The notes under the pieces: model-generated | Told to the model about the DNA's origin: nothing | The model's database searches: none | Seen by the model: only the letters and a program-made list of their open reading frames with translations | Assembly (NCBI RefSeq): GCF_002374315.1 | Contig: NZ_NWUX01000005.1 | Location: forward strand, 1-64,000 | Direction of reading: 5' to 3' | DNA from: Vreelandella nigrificans | GTDB taxonomy: Bacteria > Pseudomonadota > Gammaproteobacteria > Pseudomonadales > Halomonadaceae | DNA: 64,000 nt | Shown here: positions 23,678-32,175 of the stretch, one piece after another | How positions within the stretch are numbered: position 1 is the first letter of the stretch | Layout: each line of letters opens with the position of its first letter | Translations under genes and position numbers: made by a program

Positions 23678-25858
23678 ATGCCCCGTTTCAATACATTAAA
23701 GTCAGAAGCCGCTTGGCGTGAACTCATTACCACCGACAAAGACTGGAAAGCGGCCGATGCCAATATGCTGCGTAGCCTATTAGTCAGCATGCACCTGATT
23801 CGGGCCTTCGAGGAGAAGGTGCTGGAGCTGGCTGGCCAAGGGTTGGTGCACGGCCCTGCCCACTCGGCGATTGGCCAGGAAGGGGGAGCCGTCGGCTCTG
23901 CACTGCCCATGCGAGCCAGTGATCAGGTGAACGGGTCGCATCGTGCCCATCACCAATTTCTCGCTAAAACGCTACATTACGTGAGCCCTGAAGGCTTAGA
24001 CCTAGCTGCCCCCGTCAATGAGAAAACACAGTGGCTACTGCAAAAGACACTGGCCGAAATTCTGGGCTTGGACCAAGGCTTCTGCCGCGGTCGTGGCGGC
24101 TCCATGCACCTACGCTGGGCCGAGGCTGGTGTACTTGGCACTAATGCAATCGTTGGTGGTGGCGTACCCTTCGCTGCAGGAGCGGCCTGGGCACATCGCC
24201 AGGCAGGGACGGGGGATACCACATTCACTTACTTCGGTGACGGTGCGGTCAACATTGGCTCTGTGCTGGAGACTATGAACCTGGCTGCAGCGTGGAAATT
24301 ACCGCTTTGCTTCTTTATTGAGAACAACCGTTACGCAGTCTCCACGGTGGTCGACGAGGCTACCGCGGAGGCGCGACTGTCTGCGCGTGGCCAAGCCTTC
24401 AACATTCCCTCCTGGAAAGTCGATGGCATGGACCCGCTTGCCGTCTATCTGGCTACCCAGGAAGCGATGGAAGTGATGCGCAGAGGTGATGGCCCAACCA
24501 TTATCGAAGTCGATGTTTATCGCTTTTATCATCAGAACGGTCCGATGCCAGGCAGCGCCTTCGGCTACCGCAGTAAAGACGAAGAGAAGGCTTGGCGCGA
24601 GCGTGACCCACTGGATCTAGTCGCCACCAAGATGATCGAGCGCAAGCTGATTGATAAAGACGATGTACAAAGTCTTCGTCACCAAGCACAACAAGCGATG
24701 GACAAGGCTGCCGCTGAGCTACTCGATATGAGTGGTAAAAAACCTGCAATTCATGACCATTTGTGGCCTTCACGTGATTTTGTTGATGCGCTCGTACGTG
24801 GTGATCTATCAGAGTTCGACGGCGCTCATTATGCGGAACAGGAACAGTTCATCGGCAAGTTTGAGGAGCGCAAGTTCATTGATGCCGTGGCAGGTGTAAT
24901 GAACCGCCGTATGGAGCAGGATGAGCGTATTGTCGTGATGGGCGAAGACGTACACCGCCTCAAAGGCGGCACCAATGGCGCCACCCGTGGCTTATCAGAG
25001 CGCTTCCCCGACCGCTGCCTGGGTACTCCCATCAGCGAAAATGCCTTCGTCGGTCTTGGTGGCGGGCTCGCCATGGACGGCCGTTACCGCCCTGTTGTTG
25101 AGTTCATGTATCCCGACTTCATGTGGGTGGCCGCTGATCAAGTATTTAACCAAATCGCCAAGGCCCGTCATATGTTTGGCGGAGATGGCAGCATGCCGCT
25201 GGTGTTACGCACAAAAATAGCCATGGGGTCGGGATACGGTTCACAGCACTTAATGGATCCCGCTGGCATTTTTTCTACCTCACCGGGTTGGCGCATCGTC
25301 GCTCCCAGTACCCCCTATGACTATGTGGGCCTGATGAACGCCGCGCTCCTTTGTGAGGATCCGGTGTTGGTCATCGAACACATCGACCTCTACAACGTAA
25401 AAGGGCCCGTGCCGACTGATGATCTCGATTATCTCATCCCGCTAGGCAAGGCCAAGGTGTTACGTGAAGGTAACGCCGTCACCGTGCTGAGCTACCTCAA
25501 TATGGTGCATCAAAGCTTAGAAGTGGCCGAGCGCTTAGGCGTTGACGCGGAGGTTATCGACCTGCGCAGCCTTGATCGCGACGGCCTCGATTGGGAGACC
25601 ATTGGTGCAAGTATCATGAAAACCAATAACGTTCTGATCGTCGAGCAGGGTTCAGTCGGCACATCCTACGGCACCTTGCTGGGTGACGAAGTCCAGCGCC
25701 GGTTCTTTGACTACTTAGACCAGCCCGTGCAACGCGTGCACGGCGGCGAGGCCTCGCCGAGCATCTCGAAGGTGCTTGAGCACGCGGCCTGCGCCGGCCC
25801 CGAAGAAATCGAGGATGGACTTCGCCGGGTACTGGCTGGGCAGGGACAGCCACTGTAA
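23678..25858 (+). CDS. Fused alpha-beta E1 of a 2-oxoacid (or acetoin-like) dehydrogenase complex
   Basis: A 726-residue ThDP enzyme. The alpha half (about 1-340) shows GRGGSMH, the cofactor motif from GDGAVNIG (residue 187) to FIENN, and the phosphorylation-loop-like YRSKDE. A linker of about 60 residues leads to the beta half (about 400-726) with VVMGEDVHRLKGGT, RCLGTPISE, EFMYPDF, DPVLVIEH and the C-terminal transketolase domain (VIDLRSLDRDGLDWE). Most complexes of this type carry separate E1 alpha and beta. ATG 23678 follows GAGGAGA. It is followed by VOC, E2 and E3 genes; substrate unknown, with branched 2-oxoacids or acetoin as family precedents. Confidence 0.9.
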   Translation: MPRFNTLKSEAAWRELITTDKDWKAADANMLRSLLVSMHLIRAFEEKVLELAGQGLVHGPAHSAIGQEGGAVGSALPMRASDQVNGSHRAHHQFLAKTLHYVSPEGLDLAAPVNEKTQWLLQKTLAEILGLDQGFCRGRGGSMHLRWAEAGVLGTNAIVGGGVPFAAGAAWAHRQAGTGDTTFTYFGDGAVNIGSVLETMNLAAAWKLPLCFFIENNRYAVSTVVDEATAEARLSARGQAFNIPSWKVDGMDPLAVYLATQEAMEVMRRGDGPTIIEVDVYRFYHQNGPMPGSAFGYRSKDEEKAWRERDPLDLVATKMIERKLIDKDDVQSLRHQAQQAMDKAAAELLDMSGKKPAIHDHLWPSRDFVDALVRGDLSEFDGAHYAEQEQFIGKFEERKFIDAVAGVMNRRMEQDERIVVMGEDVHRLKGGTNGATRGLSERFPDRCLGTPISENAFVGLGGGLAMDGRYRPVVEFMYPDFMWVAADQVFNQIAKARHMFGGDGSMPLVLRTKIAMGSGYGSQHLMDPAGIFSTSPGWRIVAPSTPYDYVGLMNAALLCEDPVLVIEHIDLYNVKGPVPTDDLDYLIPLGKAKVLREGNAVTVLSYLNMVHQSLEVAERLGVDAEVIDLRSLDRDGLDWETIGASIMKTNNVLIVEQGSVGTSYGTLLGDEVQRRFFDYLDQPVQRVHGGEASPSISKVLEHAACAGPEEIEDGLRRVLAGQGQPL

Positions 25859-25935
25859 GCCCCCCGCGTTATGACCTGCGACTCGCTTGGTGAACGCCAG
25901 AGTTGCACACAGAACGGTATTGAGGAGTTCCACAC

Positions 25936-26409
25936 ATGAAAATGGTCGCACCATTGGAAGTGGGCATTTGCTGCCAAAACCTTGAAGCGCTCAAGCGTTT
26001 CTATATTGAGCAACTAGCATTTATAGAAACGAGCTACTTCCAAATAACCGCCGATAAAGCGGGCGATACCGGCCTAACCAAGGGCGCCTATCAAGTTGTG
26101 CGCCTACAGTCTCCCTACGGCGAACGCCTCAAGTTATTGGAGCCACAGACTGCACCCATTACCGCCAATCATAGCGACACCATCCTTGAGCGGAAGGGAA
26201 ATGTGTATTTGACATTTATCGTTGATGACCTCGCGGCAATGCTGGCCAAGCTGAAAAAGATCGGTGCTGAGTTACTCAGCGGCGACGAAATCGTCGAGGT
26301 GCGGCCCGGTACTTATCTGATCTTCGCCCGTGACCCCGAAGGTAACATCATCGAGTTTGTCGAGTACTCCGACATCCTAGGCTATCGACCTGACCTAGTA
26401 GGAAAATAA
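25936..26409 (+). CDS. VOC (glyoxalase/dioxygenase fold) protein
   Basis: A 157-residue protein of the vicinal oxygen chelate superfamily: beta-alpha-beta-beta-beta modules at about 5-70 and 85-145. Possible metal ligands are Glu in APLEVGIC, Glu in RLKLLEPQ and Glu in IIEFVEY, the final one being the usual position. Ribosome site GAGGAG is seven bases before ATG. It is placed between E1 and E2 in an otherwise standard dehydrogenase operon; it could be an epimerase, lyase or isomerase preparing the substrate. Function not assignable from sequence. Confidence 0.82.
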   Translation: MKMVAPLEVGICCQNLEALKRFYIEQLAFIETSYFQITADKAGDTGLTKGAYQVVRLQSPYGERLKLLEPQTAPITANHSDTILERKGNVYLTFIVDDLAAMLAKLKKIGAELLSGDEIVEVRPGTYLIFARDPEGNIIEFVEYSDILGYRPDLVGK

Positions 26410-26412
26410 TTT

Positions 26413-27729
26413 ATGGCTACTGAAATTTTGATGCCATCGCTGGCGGCTGGCATGGAAGAAGCCACGCTGATGCGTTGGCTAAAGCATGAGGGCGATACGG
26501 TGGCCAAGGGCGATGTCCTTGCCGAAATAGAGACCGATAAGGCCATAATGGAGATGGAGTCTGAGGTCGATGGTAGGCTGGGCCAGATTCTGGTGCCCGC
26601 GAGCCCTGAGGCCGTTCAGGTCGGCACTCTCATCGCTGTCGTACTGGACGAAGAGGAGCCCACTTCAGTACTGGCCACCTATCAAACCGCACAAACGGTT
26701 GCCCCGCAGCCCGATTCGGCAAGCTTCCCAGCTAGCCCGACTCCAGCGCCAAGCCCTGTTCCAGATCAAGCCCCGGTGCAGCACAGCACGTCGCTATCAC
26801 AAACATCACATACCCAGTCTAGCAACAGTGCTGAACGGATTTTCGCTAGCCCATTGGCACGCCGTTTGGCCAATCAGGCTGGCATCACGCTGAATAGCCT
26901 GACCGGCAGCGGCCCGCGCGGGCGCATCGTACGATTAGACGTCGAGCGAGCTTTACAACAACCACCCGCTGCAACCGCCACGGTTGAGATCACAAGTCCC
27001 GATACTGCTATCTCACCGCAGGGTGGAACCGATGCCAGTGTTGAGCGTATTCCCAATAGCGGCATGCGCAAGACCATCGCTCGTCGACTATGTGAGTCTA
27101 AGCAAACCGTACCGCACTTCTATTTAACGGTGGATTGCCGAGTAGATGAACTATTAGAACTGCGCTCTAAACTCAACGCAAATGCTTTACAAGCCAAGCC
27201 AGCGTACAAGCTGTCGGTGAACGACTTTATAGTATTCGCCGCCGCCAAGGCGCTGCGCCGGGTGCCCGAGGTTAATGCCAGTTGGACTGAGTCTGAAGTG
27301 ATTCGATACCTCGACGTTGACATCAGTGTGGCCGTAGCCACTGAGAGTGGACTGATTACCCCGGTGGTGCGAGAGGTAGATCGTAAAGGGCTGGCCGAGA
27401 TTACGACCGAAGTACGCTCACTGGCAGACAGGGCTCGTGCCGGGAAGCTGGCTCCTCGCGAGTATCAAGGTGGCGGTTTCACCATCTCTAATCTGGGCAT
27501 GTACGGTATCCGTGAGTTCAGTGCAATTATTAATCCCCCGCAGTCAGCCATTTTGGCAGTAGGTGCAGTAGAGAAACGTCCAGTGGTCGTAGGCGACCAG
27601 CTCGCTGTCGGGAGCATGATGACCCTAACCTTATCCGCTGATCATCGTGTCGTAGACGGCTCCGTCGGTGCTCGCTTTTTGTCCGAGCTCAAGGACTTGC
27701 TGGAAGAACCACTTAACCTGCTGGTGTAG
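26413..27729 (+). CDS. Dihydrolipoamide acyltransferase, E2 component
   Basis: A 438-residue E2 with one lipoyl domain (residues 1-80, lipoylated Lys43 in ETDKAIMEME), a long Pro/Ser/Ala-rich flexible linker (about 90-140), a peripheral-subunit binding domain (about 144-180: ASPLARRLANQAGI, GSGPRGRI), and the catalytic domain (about 205-438) ending with the His-Asp motif SADHRVVDG. It transfers the acyl group made by E1 to CoA. AGGA precedes ATG by about nine bases. Nearest general resemblance is to PDH/acetoin-type E2 with a single lipoyl domain. Confidence 0.93.
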   Translation: MATEILMPSLAAGMEEATLMRWLKHEGDTVAKGDVLAEIETDKAIMEMESEVDGRLGQILVPASPEAVQVGTLIAVVLDEEEPTSVLATYQTAQTVAPQPDSASFPASPTPAPSPVPDQAPVQHSTSLSQTSHTQSSNSAERIFASPLARRLANQAGITLNSLTGSGPRGRIVRLDVERALQQPPAATATVEITSPDTAISPQGGTDASVERIPNSGMRKTIARRLCESKQTVPHFYLTVDCRVDELLELRSKLNANALQAKPAYKLSVNDFIVFAAAKALRRVPEVNASWTESEVIRYLDVDISVAVATESGLITPVVREVDRKGLAEITTEVRSLADRARAGKLAPREYQGGGFTISNLGMYGIREFSAIINPPQSAILAVGAVEKRPVVVGDQLAVGSMMTLTLSADHRVVDGSVGARFLSELKDLLEEPLNLLV

Positions 27730-27731
27730 AA

Positions 27732-29129
27732 ATGATGGAAAACTATCAAGTACTCGTGATCGGAGCCGGCCCCGGTGGTTATGTGGCGGCCATACGCGCG
27801 GCACAACTTGGGCTAAAGACGGCTATTGTCGAGCGCGCTGAGCTGGGCGGGGTTTGCCTCAATTGGGGCTGCTTGCCGACTAAGACGCTGCTTCGCTCGA
27901 CCGAGATTCTGCGCTTGGCCCGCGAGGGCACACCATACGGGCTGGTACTTGATTCAGCTCCGCGCTTTGATCTGACAACCGCCATCAAACGCTCTCGGGA
28001 CGTGGCTAAACAGCTCAACCGAGGCGTGCACGGGCTAATGAAAAAAAACAAAGTAACAGTACTTACCGGCCATGCCCGTCTGCTGGGCAAAGGTAAAGTT
28101 GCCGTCGACAACGCTGGTGCTGAGCAGGCAGTACAGGCCCAACACATCATCCTTGCCACCGGAGCTCGTGCACGCGCCATCCCTGGTTTCGAACCAGATA
28201 GTGAATCCATCTGGACAGCACGTGAGGCGATGGTGCCAAAAGCCTTACCAAAGAGCATAACCGTTATAGGCGCTGGCGCCATCGGCGTCGAGTTCGCCAG
28301 TTTCTATGCCACTGCGGGCAGTAAGGTGACGATCCTAGAAGCTTCAGATCGCATTCTCCCAGTCGAAGATTCCGAGATCTCAGGCTTGCTAGCTGAACAC
28401 CTGCGCAAGCAGGGTATTGAGATTTATACCGGTGCCTATGTAGAGAATAAGGAAACGACAACCTGCGGTATTAAAGTCAATTTCACGAAAGGCGGCAGCC
28501 CCCTGTCGGTCGAGTCTGAGAAAGTAATACTAGCAGTGGGCATTACTGGAAATGTCGAAGGCTTGGGCCTGGAGAATACTAAGATCCAAGTTGATCGCAC
28601 GCATATCATTGTTAATGAATACTGCGAGACTGACGAGCCCGATATCTATGCCATTGGTGATATCGCAGGTCCACCGTGGCTTGCTCATAAGGCTAGTCAT
28701 GAAGGCGTGATGGTGGCAGAGCTTATCGCCGGTGTGGAAGACGTACACGCCCTTGATCCTAAGTCTGTTCCCAGTTGCACCTATTGCCACCCTCAGGTTG
28801 CTAGCGTCGGTATCACAGAAGAACAGGCGTTAGAGCAAGGCTTCGAGGTGGATATTGGACGTTTCCCGTTTCTGGGAAATGGTAAAGCGCTATCGCTTGG
28901 CGAACCTGAAGGCTTGGTAAAGACAGTCATTGATAAAAAGACCGGAGAACTTCTTGGTGCCCATATGATTGGACCTGAAGTGACCGAGCTGATCAGTACT
29001 TACGCCTTGGCTCGAACCCTCGAGACGACAGAAGTTGAGTTGATGCAAACGGTGTTTCCGCATCCGACTCTTTCCGAGGCTTTACACGAGTCAGTACTTT
29101 CCGCATACGGAAAAGCGCTTCATATCTAA
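27732..29129 (+). CDS. lpdA: Dihydrolipoyl dehydrogenase, E3 component
   Basis: A 465-residue FAD disulfide reductase. FAD motif GAGPGGYVAAIRAAQLG, redox-active disulfide in GVCLNWGCLPTK, NAD motif GAGAIGVEFASF, second FAD motif YAIGDIAG, and the interface His-Glu pair in FPHPTLSEALHE. It starts two bases after the E2 stop (ATG at 27732 or 27735). It reoxidises dihydrolipoamide on the E2 of this operon and delivers electrons to NAD. Confidence 0.94.
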   Translation: MMENYQVLVIGAGPGGYVAAIRAAQLGLKTAIVERAELGGVCLNWGCLPTKTLLRSTEILRLAREGTPYGLVLDSAPRFDLTTAIKRSRDVAKQLNRGVHGLMKKNKVTVLTGHARLLGKGKVAVDNAGAEQAVQAQHIILATGARARAIPGFEPDSESIWTAREAMVPKALPKSITVIGAGAIGVEFASFYATAGSKVTILEASDRILPVEDSEISGLLAEHLRKQGIEIYTGAYVENKETTTCGIKVNFTKGGSPLSVESEKVILAVGITGNVEGLGLENTKIQVDRTHIIVNEYCETDEPDIYAIGDIAGPPWLAHKASHEGVMVAELIAGVEDVHALDPKSVPSCTYCHPQVASVGITEEQALEQGFEVDIGRFPFLGNGKALSLGEPEGLVKTVIDKKTGELLGAHMIGPEVTELISTYALARTLETTEVELMQTVFPHPTLSEALHESVLSAYGKALHI

Positions 29130-29219
29130 GCACTAGGCTGTGTTTCTGTGAGTTAGCGGCCACTGCTTCCGGCAGTGGAAACAACATAAATAATATGAAT
29201 TTCCGTATAAGGACCCAAT

Positions 29220-30677
29220 ATGAAGCTGCAAGACCCGAATCTTCTGAAGAGTCAATGTTACATCGATAGCGTCTGGGTTAATGCCGATAATGACCAAACT
29301 ATTTCTGTCACTGACCCAGCCACTGGAGAAACTATTACTAGCGTACCTAAGTGCGGTAGTAATGAGACCCGCCGTGCAGTTGACGCTGCGGAGTTAGCTT
29401 TCCAGGACTGGCATAAGAAAACCGCCAAAGAGCGGTCAGTGCTGCTGCGCCGTTGGTACGAGCTAATGATAGAGCATAAGGAAGACCTAGCTCTAATTAT
29501 GACACGCGAGCAGGGCAAGCCCTTAACCGAGGCACGTGGTGAAATTGACTATGCTGCCAGCTACATTGAGTGGTTTGCCGAAGAAACCCGACGCGTCTAT
29601 GGTGAAACTATTCCATCGCCTTGGGAGTCGGCACGCCTGCTCGTATTGCGCCAGCCCATCGGCGTTGCAGCTGCGATTACGCCATGGAACTTCCCTGCAG
29701 CAATGATCACCCGCAAGGCCGCTCCAGCACTCGGCGCCGGTTGTACCATTGTGGTCAAGCCCGCTTCACAAACACCGCTTACAGCACTGGCAATAGCAGA
29801 ACTGGCCCATCGCGCAGGTTTTCCCCCAGGCGTGTTTAATGTGGTCACTGGTTCAGCCGCCGATATTGGCGAAGAGCTCACCAGCAATCCAAAGGTGCGC
29901 AAACTTTCATTTACTGGCTCCACTGAGATAGGCTCACAGTTGATGAGTGAGTCCGCAGCTACCGTGAAGAAAGTGTCATTGGAATTAGGTGGAAATGCAC
30001 CCTTCATCGTTTTTGATGATGCTGACCTTGATGCTGCAGTCGAAGGCGTGATCATCTCCAAGTATCGCAACACTGGACAAACGTGCGTGTGTGCCAACCG
30101 CATTTATGTGCATGATAAAGTCTACGATATATTCGCCAGTAAGCTTGCTGCAGCCGTCGCGAAACTTAAGGTTGGCCCTGGCACCGAAGACGGCGTGACT
30201 CAAGGACCTTTAATAGATATGAGAGCAGTTGATAAAATGGAGTCTCATATCAACGATGCCACTTCCAAAGGTGCCAAGGTTATTCTCGGCGGCAAACGTC
30301 ACAAACTGGGCGGCAGCTTCTTTGAACCTACTATTCTCACTGGCGTGACTCAGCAAATGATGGTGGCACAAGACGAAACCTTTGGCCCACTAGCACCTTT
30401 GTTCCGCTTCGAGACTGAAGAAGAAGTTATCGCTCACGCCAACGATACACGTTTCGGCCTAGCGGCATACTTCTACAGTCGCGACATTGGCCGCATCTGG
30501 CGAGTGGGTGAAGCATTAGAGTATGGGATGGTTGGTCTTAACACTGGCCGTATATCTACTGAAGTGGCGCCATTCGGCGGAGTTAAAGCATCTGGTATAG
30601 GTCGCGAAGGCTCACGCCATGGCATGGATGAGTATTTGGAAATAAAATACTTTTGCATGGATGGTCTCGACCGATAG
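29220..30677 (+). CDS. gabD: Succinate-semialdehyde dehydrogenase-like aldehyde dehydrogenase
   Basis: A 485-residue ALDH close to the GabD group: PWNFPAAMITRKAAPALGAG, FTGSTEIGSQLM, SLELGGNAPFIVFDDADLD (general base), KYRNTGQTCVCANR with the catalytic Cys and a neighbouring Cys as in redox-regulated GabD, and FGPLAPLFRF. GGACCCAAT before ATG gives a weak GGA site. It is the last gene of the SDR2-E1-VOC-E2-E3 operon (91-bp gap after E3) and lies just inside the tRNA-Arg boundary. Substrate could be succinate semialdehyde or a related short semialdehyde. Confidence 0.87.
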   Translation: MKLQDPNLLKSQCYIDSVWVNADNDQTISVTDPATGETITSVPKCGSNETRRAVDAAELAFQDWHKKTAKERSVLLRRWYELMIEHKEDLALIMTREQGKPLTEARGEIDYAASYIEWFAEETRRVYGETIPSPWESARLLVLRQPIGVAAAITPWNFPAAMITRKAAPALGAGCTIVVKPASQTPLTALAIAELAHRAGFPPGVFNVVTGSAADIGEELTSNPKVRKLSFTGSTEIGSQLMSESAATVKKVSLELGGNAPFIVFDDADLDAAVEGVIISKYRNTGQTCVCANRIYVHDKVYDIFASKLAAAVAKLKVGPGTEDGVTQGPLIDMRAVDKMESHINDATSKGAKVILGGKRHKLGGSFFEPTILTGVTQQMMVAQDETFGPLAPLFRFETEEEVIAHANDTRFGLAAYFYSRDIGRIWRVGEALEYGMVGLNTGRISTEVAPFGGVKASGIGREGSRHGMDEYLEIKYFCMDGLDR

Positions 30678-30793
30678 GAGAACGCTAAACGATTTGGCAG
30701 TATGGCTAACTGTCCGCTTTTTTGTGTCAGAACGCCTGATGCACTGCATCGGGCATATTGCACTTCAGAGCCCAAGTTAGCCACAGACAAAAC

Positions 30794-30826
30794 AAAAAGG
30801 TCTGCGATTTCTCGCAGACCTTTTTT
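30794..30826. terminator. Rho-independent terminator, bidirectional
   Basis: GGTCTGCGA at 30799-30807 pairs with TCGCAGACC at 30812-30820 around TTTC, with six T on the plus strand and a run of A before it that becomes a T tract on the minus strand. It can end both the minus-strand tRNA-Arg transcript and the plus-strand ALDH operon. A decayed copy stands beside the tRNA fragment near 2131-2170. Confidence 0.85.
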
Positions 30827-30835
30827 CGTTAATTT

Positions 30836-30912
30836 TGGCGCGCCCGGCAGGAATTGAACCTGCGACCTTCGGCTTCGGAGGCCGACACTCTATCCAACTG
30901 AGCTACGGGCGC
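30836..30912 (-). tRNA. tRNA-Arg (anticodon CCG)
   Basis: On the minus strand, GCGCCCG starts the acceptor stem and pairs with CGGGCGC near the 3' end, followed by the encoded CCA (30836-30838 as TGG). D arm GCTCAGTTGGATAGAG, anticodon stem TCGGC/GCCGA with loop CTCCGAA reading CCG, and T arm CAGG/CCTG with loop TTCAATT complete the cloverleaf in 77 nt. Its 3' end faces the catabolic block to the left, and its last 48 nt recur at 2175-2222. Confidence 0.96.
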
Positions 30913-31056
30913 TTTGGGTGCGTATCGTACCCGTGTGAGCGCGTTGTGTCCAGCTGTTGGGCGGTTTTACGCGGCGCTTCGATTGACCGTTTTCTACTGA
31001 GTGGTGCATGCTTTGGGAGCACTTCCGAACCTTAGTGAAACCGGGAACACAATAAA

Positions 31057-32052
31057 ATGAAAACATTTGCACGAAACACGCTGGCACTGGGCATTTCACT
31101 GGCGCTGGTAAGCGCCGCGAATGCTGCTGATTTTGCTGATATGGACCCCGTAACCCTGCGTTTGGCCCATGTGGTTAACGAACAAGACGGCTTTCATATT
31201 GCAGCGGTTAAATTTCAAGAACTGGTTGCCGAGCGCACTGAAGGCGCGGTTACCGTGGATATCTACCCCAATGCATCCCTAGGCGACGAGCGTACGCTGC
31301 TGGAAGGTATGCAGATCGGCACGGTGGATATGGGGGTGATTACCAACGGTCCGGTGGCTAATTTTGTGGAAGAGATGGCAGTGTTTGAGCTGCCGTTCCT
31401 ATTCCCTTCACCTGAAGCCGCTTATGGCGTGCTGGATGGCCCCATTGGCCAGGAGCTGCTGGATAAGTTGGCGGACGTGAACCTGAAAGGCATGGCCTAC
31501 GCCGAACGCGGGTTTCGTAACCTGACCAATAGCGAGCGGGCAGTGAATGCACCGGAAGACCTGAACGGCCTGCGCATCCGCGTGATGGAAAACCCAGTAT
31601 ATACAGATACCTTCCGTGAGCTGGGCGCGAACGCCATCCCCATGGCATGGACAGAAGCGCTAACGGCCATGCAGCAGGGCACTATCGATGGCCAGGAAAA
31701 CCCCGTAAACGTCATCCATTCGTTCAAGCTGGACGAAACCCAAAACTATATGACGCTGTCTCGCCATACCTATGCACCGGCGATTTTTGTGATGGGTATG
31801 CCCGCCTGGAACCAACTGCCAGAGCACGCCCAAGAGGTACTGCTTGAAGCCGCCCAAGAAGCCGCTGAGCACGAGCGCCAAGTGAATGCGGAAATGGAAG
31901 CCGAACAGTTGGCTGCACTGCGCGAAGCCGGTATGGAAATTAACGAAACACCTGATTTGGAAGCCTTCCAAGCTGCTGTGGTTCCAGTGTATGAGAAGTA
32001 TGGCGAGCAGTTTGGTGATTATCTGACACGTATTCAGGAGGCGCTTGAGTAA
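31057..32052 (+). CDS. dctP: TRAP transporter substrate-binding protein, orphan copy (DctP 4)
   Basis: A 331-residue periplasmic receptor with signal peptide ending SAANAADF. It has the classical DctP marks LRLAHVV, LLEGMQIGTVDMGV, LRIRVMENP (binding Arg) and QQGTIDGQENPVN. By eye it is highly similar along its whole length to the receptor at 34843, including GMQIGTVDMGVITNGPVANF and the C-terminal EKYGEQFGDYL. No dctQ or dctM follows; a LysR gene comes next. It may feed the DctQM pair of the 34.8-kb operon. Only the mobile-looking tRNA boundary lies upstream. Confidence 0.9.
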   Translation: MKTFARNTLALGISLALVSAANAADFADMDPVTLRLAHVVNEQDGFHIAAVKFQELVAERTEGAVTVDIYPNASLGDERTLLEGMQIGTVDMGVITNGPVANFVEEMAVFELPFLFPSPEAAYGVLDGPIGQELLDKLADVNLKGMAYAERGFRNLTNSERAVNAPEDLNGLRIRVMENPVYTDTFRELGANAIPMAWTEALTAMQQGTIDGQENPVNVIHSFKLDETQNYMTLSRHTYAPAIFVMGMPAWNQLPEHAQEVLLEAAQEAAEHERQVNAEMEAEQLAALREAGMEINETPDLEAFQAAVVPVYEKYGEQFGDYLTRIQEALE

Positions 32053-32175
32053 ACGGTCTTTGCTACCTGCCCGGCTTCCCGTAGCGTGAGGTTGGTTTGA
32101 TTGAAGTGACCGAAAGCTGTTCGCGCAGTGTCAACATACTGCGTGAACAGCCTTTGCCAATAAGAGACCAGCCTG

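Noticed and set aside
30680..30770. Second terminator or small RNA (GCCTGATGCA/TGCATCGGGC)
   Set aside because: The hairpin has almost no loop and no T tract, and the true terminator follows at 30794-30826.
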